NCBI GenBank assembly: GCA_012295275.1 | Contig: CM022676.1 | Location: 274,841-338,840 of the forward strand | DNA: 64,000 nucleotides | Source of the DNA: Chrysomallon squamiferum | Taxonomy: Eukaryota; Mollusca; Gastropoda; Neomphalida; Peltospiridae | Reading direction: 5' to 3' | Shown here: positions 26,283 through 38,548 of the stretch, piece after piece | Numbering within the stretch: the stretch's first letter is position 1 | Layout of the letters: every line of letters starts with the position of its first letter | Translations under genes and position numbers: made by a program | The notes under the pieces: model-generated | What the model was told of the DNA's origin: nothing | The model's input: only the letters and a program-made list of their open reading frames with translations | Database searches by the model: none

Positions 26283-26541
26283 ATCACTACACTCCTGGAA
26301 GTACATTGCCTAACCTCCGACCTGTCAAGCAGATGAAAGTAAAGTTTAAATATGCTCAATATCACAGATGTACATTTAGTTGTCTGTGTGTGTGTTTTGT
26401 TTACAAACGTAAATGAAAAGTAGGAGATGATAATCTGAGATTAGCTGTGTTTTTGTTTAATGCTTGTTTAGAAATGTAAATGTTAATTTTGCAGGTTATG
26501 GTACTGTTGAACCTCATGAAAGATTACATGAATCTTATTAA
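26283..26541 (+). CDS. Candidate alternative tail exons of gene 3
   Basis: Micro-exon 26283-26300 (acceptor CCCTTCAG, donor GTACAT, 18 bases, phase 1-1), then the exon starting 26496 (acceptor TTTTGCAG). Joined to a donor inside the TM exon they read HHYTPGSYGTVEPHERLHES, then Y and TAA at 26539. This adds a YGTV motif. The alternative donor at 26339 gives a different frame. All weak without transcripts. Confidence 0.3.
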
Positions 26542-26839
26542 CAGTAAGTAATTTGCAATAATTGTAACATTAATAGAATATATGTAGCACATGATATAAT
26601 CTGCATGTCTACATGTGTGTATGTGTGTATAGATATAGAATATAGCTGCAGTTGGCAATTCAACCTGAACATACATGTATAGATAGATAGATATGTAAAT
26701 AACAAGTAATTTATCAAAGTAAATAATAGTTCTCAAAAATATAGAAATTTGTCTTGTCATCATATCATGATACTACATAGTGAGTGATTGCAGGATAACA
26801 CACCAACACACACACACTCACACACTTGCACACATGCAT

Positions 26840-26881
<42 letters not shown>

Positions 26882-27108
26882 AGACACACACACACACACA
26901 AACATGGATATACACTATAACACTAAAAATAGTTAAATAGTTGTCTAATTTAAATATGAAAAAATACATAAATTGAAGTATATTTTACAAAAGTTAAATA
27001 ATTAAACTATATCATACAATAAGAAACTAATGACTAAAGTATAATTTTTTCTTCTTCAGATATACAACAGAATAGGAATCTGTCTTCAAACACACATACA
27101 TACACAAA

Positions 27109-27151
<43 letters not shown>

Positions 27152-27550
27152 ACCACATGTAGACAAACACATATACACCCAAACATATGTGTATGCCTAT
27201 GTGTGATTGTATGTGTGGGTATATGTGTATGGGTCTACATGTCTGTATGTTATTAGCTCTTGAAACATATTTTTATATGTATAATTTTAAAAAGTAAATA
27301 AACAAATCTAAAATAATTAGTTTCACCTTATTTCTTTTATCTTTCTCTTATTTTATATTTATAATTGCCATTACTTTATTTATTTGTATTATCAAAATAA
27401 CATGTTTACACACGGTTAACATTGTTTCAAATAATCATTTTATAATAATAAGAAGAAAATAATTTTACTTTTTTCATAAATTATTAGTTTCTTTTGACTC
27501 TTGTACACATAATATAATTATATTTGTTAATAAAATAACGATGAACTTAC

Positions 27551-27820
27551 CGAAAAATAACCTCTGAAGATGCCGTTCTGCCGCAAGTAAGATGTTAATT
27601 TGGCAGACGAAACCCTTAGTTGCAAATAAAAGCGAAATAAAGAAAAAAGGTTAAGTGAATTTTGAAATATATATTTTAAAATAAAAAATATTTGTAAACA
27701 GTAGTTATATAAATACAACAACAATAATAAAACAACCACAACAACAATAAAAAAATAAAAATAAACATAACCTGTATGAATGAGTAAACAGAGAGAATAA
27801 TAACAATTATATAATAAAAG

Positions 27821-27860
<40 letters not shown>

Positions 27861-27961
27861 TAGCAGAAAAGAACTGTTATAAGTAATAATATAAAAATAA
27901 TAATAAAAAAATAAACTATTTATTTTAGTTTTCTTACCATAAATATAACGTCTCCAGTTAT
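27551..27961 (-). CDS. Pair of minus-strand micro-exon candidates
   Basis: 27961-27938 (24 bases, DNWRRYIYG) and 27577-27551 (27 bases, RHLQRLFF) each have an AG acceptor, a strong GTAAG donor and phase 1-1. They resemble in size and phase the stalk micro-exons of gene 5, but nothing on this strand nearby supplies a TM segment or Ig domain. Could be chance or an unseen small gene. Confidence 0.25.
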
Positions 27962-28779
27962 CTGAAATAAATAAATAAATAAATCTATCTGTCCACCTAT
28001 GGAAACGTCCACGGCAACGCTTGCTGTCATTATAACTGGAAATCTCATTTGAAATACTTCCTGTTTTGAAATTAATAAACACATATTTTACTGTTGTGTT
28101 AGTAGCTGAACACTCGGCGATATTTAATAATTATCAGTACGATTGTGACTAAATTTCAAACAGATTTGCAGTAGCCACATTTCTTTATGAAAGTCTCGAT
28201 AATTGCATATTTACAATTAGAACGTCTTTCAACAGTGACGTAGGATGGAATTCACGGAACGCTCTTAGAAAGGAAATGACGTGATAGCTTTTAATATTCA
28301 CTATGGATCAAAACTGACAAGGCATGTTTTTTGTTTGTATTACTTTTTCTCATATCAGTGTCTTTACTTCAATCATTTTTTTTTTTTTTTTTTTTTATCT
28401 AGTTTATTCTTGTTTCTAAAGCTGATATTCCGGATGTACTTTATAACGTTGTACAATTAAAAAGAACGACATATCTTAACAACTTTGACGTGATTATTTT
28501 AAACTGATTAATATAATCATTATAATCATTACTGAATTATGTAAACAAATAATTTCTTAAATATTCAGCTAATCAGTACAACCCATCTAAAAATAATACA
28601 ACTACCTGTTGTGCATAGAAAAATAATGAAATGTATATAAGTGCTGGTTTGTATATTTGAATTATTTTCAAAAAATACATTTTATCTGGAAAGAAACATA
28701 TAATGTATGTGTATTAACCTTAGTTGTTATAATGTAATTTATTATTGTTTATTTTTATTTATTTATTTATTTATTTCAG
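27962..28779. other. Gap upstream of gene 4
   Basis: TTTA and poly-T tracts plus TGACG motifs near 28235, 28276 and 28487. A possible promoter area; nothing coding is supported. Confidence 0.4.
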
Positions 28780-28860
28780 ATGCACTGATTATGGCTTTCT
28801 TGGAAGTTATAATAACCGTTCTCGTTTTAGCCCAAGCTTTCCTCTTGTGTGCAGGAAAAG
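28780..28860 (+). CDS. Gene 4 hydrophobic (TM or signal-anchor) exon
   Basis: Phase 1-1, 81 bases. The pattern LEVIIT resembles LQVIIT at the same place in gene 3's TM exon. If translation starts at 28791 the segment is an N-terminal signal or signal anchor. Confidence 0.7.
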
Positions 28861-29286
28861 GTATGTTCTCTCTTCATTCTTTCTATCTCTCAGTCCATCT
28901 CTCGTTCTCTCTGTCCCTTACCTTCCCAGACTGCATACACTGGACTGTTTCAATTTCAAAACTACATTTTTGTTTCTGGGAGACAGTTTGTGTAAGAGAT
29001 TCTATCTACTGAAAGTAGATGGAGGAATAGTTTCAAAAAGATAACTTCATGTCTTGTCTGTCTCCTTTCTTTGTTCATAATAGTGTCTTTTCCCTGTTTT
29101 CTTCAGACAGAAATGTTACTTATTCATCTAATCTTTATCTTAACACAATTGAACAATTAAATTTAGAACAAATTCTTTTACATCAACTATTGTTTAACAG
29201 GGATTGTTTTTTGACTTTTTTACAAATATGTGAATAATTTTCTCAAAGAAGTAAAAAAGAAGAAAAAGATTTAAAAAAAAAAAAAA

Positions 29287-29333
<47 letters not shown>

Positions 29334-31968
29334 AAGCATAATGGAAGAAATATATTCCTGGAAATAAACTTTTCTTTTTGTCTCATTTCACTTTCAGAAC
29401 AGGAAGAGGAGGATGAGTCACCATCAAAGCCAACATCAAAGACAACATCAAAAACTCAGTCACAGTCTCAGTCTCAGTCAAAGTCACACCTGGAGGGGAC
29501 CACCGGGGATGATGATGCAACATCATATGCTTCAGGTTACTGTTTTTATCATTACTATCATCAGCTATCACATACATGTTACTTGTTTATCTTTACTTTC
29601 ATCAGCTATCACATACATGTTACTTGTTTATCATTACTATCATCAGCTGTCACATACATGTTACTTATTTATCTTTATTATCATCAGCTATCACATACAT
29701 GTTACTTATCATTACTATCATCAACTATCACATACATGTTACTTATCATTACTATCATCAACTATCACATACATGTTACTTATCATTAGTATCATCAGCT
29801 ATCTTCAGTTTTCATTGTTTTTTGTGTTGGATGATTATTTTATTTATTAATTTACTGGATGATCATTTTATTATATTATTAATATTTATTTACTACAACT
29901 ACTGCTAGTAATGTTATTGTTGTTTGTGACATGGCAGAAGAGGGTGAGGAGGAAGAGACTGAGCTGTCAGAAGATGACAGGAGTGATGCGTCCTCTGTGC
30001 ACAATGTGGAGGTGGACAGGAAGGTCGAACCAGTCGCTGTTCAGAAAATTGAGTGTGTACTTCACGTCACTGTTTGTCATTCACTTCTACTTAAACTGAC
30101 ATGCATTTTGTTATTTCTACTCAAGCAGTTACCTAATTTGTTATTTAATATTATTTCTACATAAATTGTTATTTCTACTCAAACTGTTACTTAATTTGTT
30201 TTTTCTACTTAAACTGGTATTTAATATGTTATTTCTACTTAATCAATATTTCATTTGATGTTATTTCTACTGAAATTATCAGTTAACTGTTCAGACCACT
30301 TTTAATTATCCTTTCTAATTATAACTTGTTGGTCTTTCAAACCTTTATTCAGTTTTCCTTTCTCAAAATCACTCTTTTATTTCTTGCATTTTCTACTAGT
30401 TGTTTGTTTCTGTTATAAGTATTTTCTTGCTGCTGGTGTTTATGTGTGCATTTTGCTACTTTCTGTCATTACCCGACACAGAGTTCTTACTGCTGCTCAG
30501 AATGTTACTTATTCTAAATCTTGCTACCACGTTTTTAAAATTATACTTCCTGTTGCCATTCAGTGTAGTATTTACTTTTTTATCTCAATCATTTCTTACT
30601 TTTTCATTATTGTATTTTGTTAATATTTATTAAGATTTCCCTCATTTTGTAGACACAATTTATCAATCATCCCTAGTGTTTAAATGTATATATAGTTATT
30701 ACACATATATATAGACATATAGATAGGTAGATAGATAGATACCTCCACAAACACTTAGTGCCAGTGTAGATGTATGTGACATCAAGTAAGATGTGTTTGT
30801 ATATGAATTGCTCTACTACAGTTACTCTCTGAAGCCAGATGATCTGGAGAAGCAGAGAAGCTGTTTTGAGAGACTTCGCAGGGAGGAGTACACAGCGAGG
30901 TGCATCTATCAGATGGCAAAAGAAGATGACTCACATTTGAAGTATGGTAGCTTCTTCTTCATATTTTCTCAAAATTAATTTTGTTTATCTTGCATTCTTA
31001 CTCTTTTTTTTACTTTTTTCACCTTCTTCATGTTTGCACAATAAATAATTTAACTGGGGTTCAATAACAAATTTTAATAAACAGTGAGATTCTTAGCATA
31101 GTTGTTTTATCATGTATATTTACTACAGCTCCAGCTTGTGAAAACAACATGTCAAGCTGATATATTCATGTTATTTACTAACGGTTTAAGAGATGGAAGT
31201 TTGGATGAGGTTAATCATATTACAGATGTTTTGCATGTTGGTGACTTTGAAAAGTAAAGCAGAAATTCTACACATCATCAGTGTCTTTATGTTGAACATT
31301 ATGTGTGTCTCGATGTGTTGTACATTATAAATGTCTGCAAGTTCTACATTACATTTGTATGTATGCTGTACATTATGTATGTCTCTGGATATCTCTTTAT
31401 GTTGTACATCATAAATATCTCTATCATTTTTTATTTATTATTATTACTTTATTCTAAACAAGGAGATATTCTCACTTGGAGAAGGCAGAGAAACAACGGA
31501 TCAGAGGAAATGTGGACGACGTTAAAGGATGTCAAGGTATCCAGGCAAAGCTTAGGCATCAGTTAGTGAATGTTCAGTGAGAAGAAGAAATATTCTAAAC
31601 CTAAACTTCAAATTCTGTTTTATTTGGTTTTTGCTGCAATTAATAATAAAGTATAATAACAATGAGTTAACATATCTTTTGCTGTAGCCATGATGTCAGG
31701 AGTTATTGACCAGACCAGTTTGCTATAAGACATCTTATAACATTGTCACAAAACATACAGTTACCAATTATTATATGATGGCAGCATGAACTAATCATCA
31801 AAGTGCAACATGGCATTCTTTAAATGCTTCATAACTATTAAGTGTATTCCTTCTTATCTTTTATATTTTTAAAGTTTTATCTTTTATAATTTTCTTTTTC
31901 TTTTTAATTAATCGAGTTTAATAATATTGGTCACTTTTCTAATGTTCATTGTAATAAGCACCCTATTT

Positions 31969-32024
<56 letters not shown>

Positions 32025-32776
32025 TTTATAATAAATATCTTGTTTGTTTCAGCTCTTCCTGTTCAGAAACGAGAGTAAGTATCTTACTTCTCATTGTTTG
32101 TTTGATGGATGTTTGAGAGGATGGTTGGATTGAAAAAATACTATAAAGATGGATAGATGTTAGTATCTAAACAAATAATTGAAGAGATAAATGAATGGGA
32201 AAGAAAATAAAAGATTTTATAAAAATGCTGTACAGATAAATACATGCTGAGGATCCTGTATCCAAAATTCCAACATCAAAAGCTTTTTCTGAACAATAGA
32301 AATTATAACTTCTTACGTTTTTGCTAAAATTATCAAAAATATTATTAAAAAAACAGACTCATGCTTGAACGTTTGAATGGACAGACAGACTTGAATGTAT
32401 GAATGGATACATTGAGACTTGAACTATGAATAGGCAGACAGAGACTTGAAAGTATGAATAGGCAAGGTGATACATGAAAACATATAGGGGCAGGTTGAAA
32501 ATCTGTAATATTTTCTTTTCTTTTATGATTCGTAGAGTTGAGCTTCCATGTAAGTTTCCTGCCAGTGATAAGCCTCAAAAGGTTTGTGAAAAGCGAAATC
32601 CAAAACCTGGTGGAAAGCGAATTGCTGAACCATGTTGTTCCAGCAAAACTCCCCCTCCTGGCGCTTTCAACCTCAGAGTCATGAATCCTGCACGATCTTT
32701 CACCAGGAAGCTTCCTGGTGACCTAGCATGTGATCCTAAACCAGTTCCAAAGTGTGGAAAAGAATCACTGGTATAA
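28780..32776 (+). CDS. Gene 4: TM-type exon plus acidic, RYSHLE-containing tail
   Basis: Exons: 28780-28860 (ATG at 28791), 29398-29535, 29938-30052, 30822-30941, 31463-31536, 32053-32074, 32536-32776 (stop TAA). From that ATG the coding sum is 780 bases, 259 residues. Order: hydrophobic segment (FLEVIITVLVLAQAFLLC), Glu/Ser/Gln-rich region with repeated SQ, acidic block, charged KxxxLRREEY region, KRYSHLEKAEKQRIR, and a Pro/Cys/Lys-rich end. The first exon is phase 1 at both ends and 81 bases, like gene 2's TM exon, so it may be a TM exon spliced from an upstream Ig gene (gene 3) rather than a true start. Its 3' exons match gene 7 in phase and size. Function not recognised. Confidence 0.7.
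29545..29800. repeat. Tandem repeat, about 40-50-base unit
   Basis: Copies of TCATCAGCTATCACATACAT plus GTTACTT in a gene 4 intron. Confidence 0.9.
31463..31536 (+). CDS. Gene 4 RYSHLE exon
   Basis: 74 bases, phase 2-1, reading RYSHLEKAEKQRIRG. Homologous to 63779-63855 of gene 7 (77 bases, same phases, RYSHLERAERRRVA). YSHL fits the general Yxx-hydrophobic motif. Confidence 0.8.
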
Positions 32777-32810
32777 AAACGTCACCTTTTTACACTTGGA
32801 TTGACACATA

Positions 32811-32816
32811 AATAAA
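32811..32816 (+). terminator. Polyadenylation signal of gene 4
   Basis: AATAAA 35 bases after the stop codon. Confidence 0.55.
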
Positions 32817-34230
32817 TGTGACACTTATTTAAATATCACTGTCTTTTGTCAGCAGAGTTTACTCATTAAAATATATCATTTTTTGATGACTTGATTATTT
32901 AAATATTATTGACTATGTATGTTCTTATTTTATGTGTGTGTGTGTGTGTGTGCATTACTTGTATTGCTCATTTATTTAATTGTCAGTAGTTCATGTTAGA
33001 ACATTTTACTGTTAAATGAAATGTTATAACTTACATTATGCATATTTATTCATTAAACTGTCTTGTCTGTCACTTGTTTTAATTTGTTTATTAAAATGTC
33101 ACTTGAACTGTCATTATTTTAAAAATATCAACTTGTTCTCACTTTTTAAACATGTCAGTTCAGTTATTTAAATATATCACCTATTGATTCATTTATTTAA
33201 ATATTTTAAATATGTTGATTTATTTATTCATTTATATGTGACTAATTTAGTTAAAACTTCAATGGCAGTTAAAAAGATTAAGTAAACAAAATGATAAACA
33301 GATGCATGATAACATAATGGATGGAAGGATAAATTGCAAGCTGAACACATGAAGAACAGACTGGTAATTGAGAGCATGTTAAGTTATATTTATGCTGAGT
33401 AATTTAAATGTTATTTTTGTCTAATGTGACAGATATTCAGTGAAAATGTTTTACATAAATATATATATATATATATATACGAATTGTTGTTTTGTCACAG
33501 AAACTTTAAAATTATAACATGTTCTACTTGCACTTCCTTGAACTTTTAGAAAAGAAACATTTATTTCCAGTTATTTAAATATAATGAGTCACTGTCACAG
33601 GGTTGTTAATTATGCAGGACTTGTCTTTGATTTGTTTTTGCCTTTGATTCATTGTGTCAGATGAATGAATAATTTTTTTTAATGACACCCAAAATGAATA
33701 TCTGTTTGACATTATATAATTAAGTAGTAAAATAGAATACACATTTCAAAAGTTTATAAAACACAATGCAAAATATTAACATTATATTTCACTGTTTTCC
33801 ATACATGGATTTTTCCAAGCCAAATAAAGCAAAATGAGTGATGTGCAGATTATAACAAGATAACAGTGGCACTGAGAATGTTTACTAATTTTATTTAAAA
33901 GATATTTGAATTAAAATTTTATGAACAGATGATACAAATTCTGTAAAGAGACAAAACATACTGTGTTCTTACTATTGTGTGAAAAGTATACACACAGTAA
34001 ATATTGTTTCAGCAGCAGAAGCTTGTGCTCTTTTGTTTCTACACAAACTGTAGTAATCCATCCTGAATAATGGAAAACATCTCTTGTTTCTAATGAAGTA
34101 CGTTGTGATCACATCAAAACAAATAATTGCAATGTATGATGAAAACTGCATTACTCTCCACTATGAAGAGTAATAGTAAGAAAAAACATGGGCAGAATAC
34201 ATTTGCATTTTCATCTGTATCAGTATAAAA
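32817..34230. other. Gap between convergent genes 4 and 5
   Basis: AT-rich, no supportable exon. Expected to contain the 3' untranslated region of gene 5 (minus strand). Confidence 0.55.
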
Positions 34231-34280
34231 TTACCCTGTTTCCACCGGTTTCTTTTTCTTCTTGGGCAGATTTTTAGTTC
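34231..34280 (-). CDS. Gene 5 tail exon, distal copy
   Basis: 50 bases: acceptor TTCTTCTAAG, frame TKNLPKKKKKPVETG and TAA. With the TM exon it forms HRRTKNLP. A short, very basic tail without tyrosine. Confidence 0.65.
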
Positions 34281-34702
34281 CTTAGAAGAAGAACAACAAT
34301 TGTTAAAGTTTATGACAATACTGGCCTCTTTTCTTGTTCTTTTTTATTTTTTTTTATTATTATTATTATTATTATTTTGAGTAGACTGTTCTAAAATATG
34401 AGCTCTTACAAAGCACAAAAATTCCTAAGACAAAAAATAAATTTAAAAAATAGGAAAAAAAAATGTATCTTGCTTCTGACTAATTGATGGATGCATGGAA
34501 AAAATACTGTGAAGATGGATGGATGTTAGTATCTGAACAAATAAATGAAGTGGGAAAAAATATGAAAAATAATATTAAGAAAAAACAGGCAGAATACATT
34601 TGCATTTTCATCTGTTTCAGTATAAAATTACCCACTTTCCACCAGTTTCTTTCTCTTCACAGGCAGCTCTCTAATTCCTTAGAAGAAAAACAGAAACTAG
34701 AT

Positions 34703-34733
<31 letters not shown>

Positions 34734-37700
34734 AAATATAAACAAAAGACCGAACACAAAATAAATCTTATAAATCTAATCATAACTGTATACTTGTTAA
34801 ACTAATCTGTGACTCCTGCTGCCTGAAACAGTGTGAGGCACTGGGTGGTCAGTGCAAGTGAAACTTATTAATGATTCAAAATGTTCTCACACACACACAC
34901 ATCAAATCAGAGTTAAGTCAACAAGCCAAGTTCTGAGCTACATCTGAAACACACCACGCTGTTAAAATTATTTATTTATTTATTTACTTTGTAACATATA
35001 TTGATTTATTTATTATTGTTTATTTATTTATTTATTTACTTACTTATTTTTTATTTACTTATTCATTTACTTACTTTTTATATGTTTGTTTAGTTTTACT
35101 TCCCTATTTATTTTTTATTTACCTCTTATTAATTTATATACTAATTTATTTATTTATTTATTTATTTATTTTAGCTTTGATGGTAAAGAATGTATAAACT
35201 TACTGTCAAATAACTCCAAGAGAGAGAGAAAAATGATTATTTTATAAACACAAAGATGTTGACAAACTCATCACTGCACCCTGACATAGACTGTTCACAA
35301 GAGTATCAAACTATAGATTACAAAATAAAACATTTTTTTCTTTTCTTTTTTAAATTGGGATAAATCCAAGAAATATGACTTGACCTCTGAGAAGATCTGC
35401 AAAGCATAACATCATCTAACAATTTTGTTTTTTCATTCACTTCTTGGAAGACTGACTATTTGAGAGTACAGTAATATAACAGTAAAGATGTGAAGTAATG
35501 ATGTACAGAAAACTCACGTCTGTGGTAGATGAGAACACACAGTGCTGCTAGGACAAACATTGATGCGACCATTATGAGTGGAATCCACTGAAAGAATGAT
35601 CCTAGGAATCGTGCTAATGAAAAGTTAAGTATACAAATTTCAGCAAGTACCTGTGGGGGTGTTTGTCTCTGTGTGTGTGTGTGTTTTATTATATTCATTT
35701 ATTTACTTATTTATTTATTTATCATAGTTGGATATAAAGTTATTCTGACTTATGCTTACGGTGCATGGTTGTACGTTCGTAGTACTCTTTCGGAAACGCT
35801 AAAATAAAATTATTAAAGTGAACATTAAATAATACTATCAACAACAACAAGAAATAATAACCACAACCTATAATAATAATAATAAAAACAACAATAACAA
35901 TAACAAAACAACAACAATAATAATAACAAAAACAATAAAAATAATAATCATAATAACAATAATTATTATTTTTTATTTTATAGATTTCTTTTTCTTTCAT
36001 TCGTTTATTTTAGATATTTTTATGCAGATATAAAAGTATTTGAGTCTTAATACTTACCAATTTGTTTCTGTGCCTCTATATCAACTAAAATGAAATTATT
36101 AAAATGAACAAACATTATCAAATGACTATAGTGATGATGATGATGATAATGATAACAATAATACTAAAATGGTTAAAATGTTAGAATCGTTTATTTTTAC
36201 TTAAATGAGCTTTTATCACAAGCACTGTATTGGAAAATCTACATTTACGAAAACTGTTTACCACGCATTTATATAAGGAAATAATAAACATTTATGAAAA
36301 CTACATCAAGGAAAGCAAGACAGAGTATTTTTTCTTAGATGAATATCCACCCCTGAAACTACTTTTTCAACAATGGCATGAAATCTCTTGAGCATTTAGT
36401 TTTTTCTTTTATTGTTAAATAATGGCAATAATTTCCTACAAAACAATAAAACAAAGTCTGAACCAAACAAAATGTAGGTTATGAAAGATCCAGCTTTTAA
36501 AATTTAGCCATTGTTGGTATGATATTAAGATTATTGAAAACTTTAGACAGTTTCTGTTTTATTTTTGACTATGAGATAATTTTTTATAATACAATTACAT
36601 TTCACAGTCTATGACTAATACAGAGAAACAGCTAACACTGTTACAGTGACTCACACAGAGAATCAGCTAACACTGTTACAGTGACACACAGAGAAACAGC
36701 TAACACTGTTACAGTGACTCACACACAGAATCAGCTAACACTGTTACAGTGACTCACACACTAAGTGCACTCATGTAAGGTTCAGTTTCTGGCACATGAA
36801 TGAAACAGCTTTAAAACAGTATGGACACTGGACAGACAGAAGAAAAGTGGTAGCCTGTTGGGTTAGACTTCTGGTGTGTCAGCAAACAAAACAGCCTGGC
36901 TACCACTAGAACTGAACCCTGTAACTGGTTATTGTGTTAAGGTATCAGTTCTATCCTGCGAAGGTTAGAATACTGAGTAAAATGAGGCTTTGCCAAACTG
37001 CAGTAACCATTCAACCTGAGCAATATTGTGACAGTTGTATCATGATACACAGGTAGTTGTATCACGATACAGAACAGGATAGATGCAGGGACTATGAAAC
37101 ATTGATAAAAATAAGAGAATAAACAAAAACATTCCCACAGTACACCTTGTGTCATAATAATAATAATTAGCATACACACTAATAAGTATGTAACTGTCAT
37201 ACACCACTGATAAGTATGTAACTGTCATACACCACTGATAAGTATGTAACTGTCATACATCACTGATAAGTATGTAACTGTCATACATCACTGATAAGTA
37301 TGTAACTGTCATACACCACTGATAAGTATGTAACTGTCATACACCACTGATAAGTATGTAACTGTCATACACCACTGATAAGTATGTAACTGTCATACAC
37401 CACTGATAAGTATGTAACTGTCATACACCACTGATAAAATTCAAAATATCGAACAAATATTTAAAAGTAATTACTTATTTACCAGAAACAATAACATGTA
37501 CAGAGACACTCTGAAATCCATATCTGTTTGTTGCAATACATTCCAAACTGCTGTTTTCAATAAACAGAGAGTAGTTTATCTTAATAACAGATCCCCCACC
37601 AATGTAATCCTTGTTTAACATCCAGTCAAAGGAAGGAGAGGGAGAAGCATCTGACAAACATCTAACTGTTTTGTTACCATTATACTCAATCTTGACTACT

Positions 37701-38516
37701 GGTGGAAGAATTCTGGTATTAGAAGGTGCATCTAAATTAAAACAAAAATAGACGTATTTAGTAACAGATAAATGTTATTAAAATAAATAAAATAACCTGT
37801 ACATATACATATATATATACAGAAAAATTATAATAAATAAAAAGTAATATTAAATAAAATATAAAATGAATTGAAATTATAATAAAAGAAATAAATATTG
37901 AAATAAAATTTAAAAAAAGAAAAGAAAAAAGAAAAGAAATTTAAATAAACTCAAATCAAATAAAACAAATAAAAATTAAGTATCTAACCTAGAATTAGTA
38001 AAATAAAGTTTTAAAAACACAAAATTCAATTTAAAAAACAAAAGTAAAATAAATTAAACTGAAAAAGACAAGCCAATTAAACTCAAATAAAAAAGATAAA
38101 AAATAAGTCAACAAAAATAATCGTTAATAAATGAAGCAAAATGAAAAATATTAATGCCAGCATTTCAAAGATGAGTGAAATATTTACAGTGAACCACATA
38201 AGTGAAGACGGCTGAAGAATTGCCAAGTGAGTTCTTAACTACACATTTTATTACTGGTGGATCTCGCAAAACACTGGATATTGTCATTGATTCACCTACG
38301 AAGTACTTAGTGTCATTCACATACCACATGTAATACGCAGGAGGACGAGATTTTGATATGCATTTGATTACGACTCTCTCACCCACTAGAAAGTCAGTGC
38401 CATTTGGTGGGACAAATGAAATATTTCGAGGAGAATCTGAAACAGTGTGGTCATATACATATATACATATGTGCTGTGAATGTTTGTGTATGTGTGTGTA
38501 CTACATACATATACAC

Positions 38517-38548
<32 letters not shown>

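Noticed and set aside
29281-29332. AAT and CT runs across the window as CRISPR-like arrays
   Set aside because: Simple sequence repeats without spacers, in an animal genome.
29540-29850. Frames reading LLSSAITYMLL repeatedly
   Set aside because: Tandem repeat in a gene 4 intron, open in all three forward frames.
36780-36940. tRNA-derived SINE (GGTAGCCTGTTGGG resembles an A box)
   Set aside because: The B-box-like part (GAACTGAACCC) matches too poorly and no second copy was seen.
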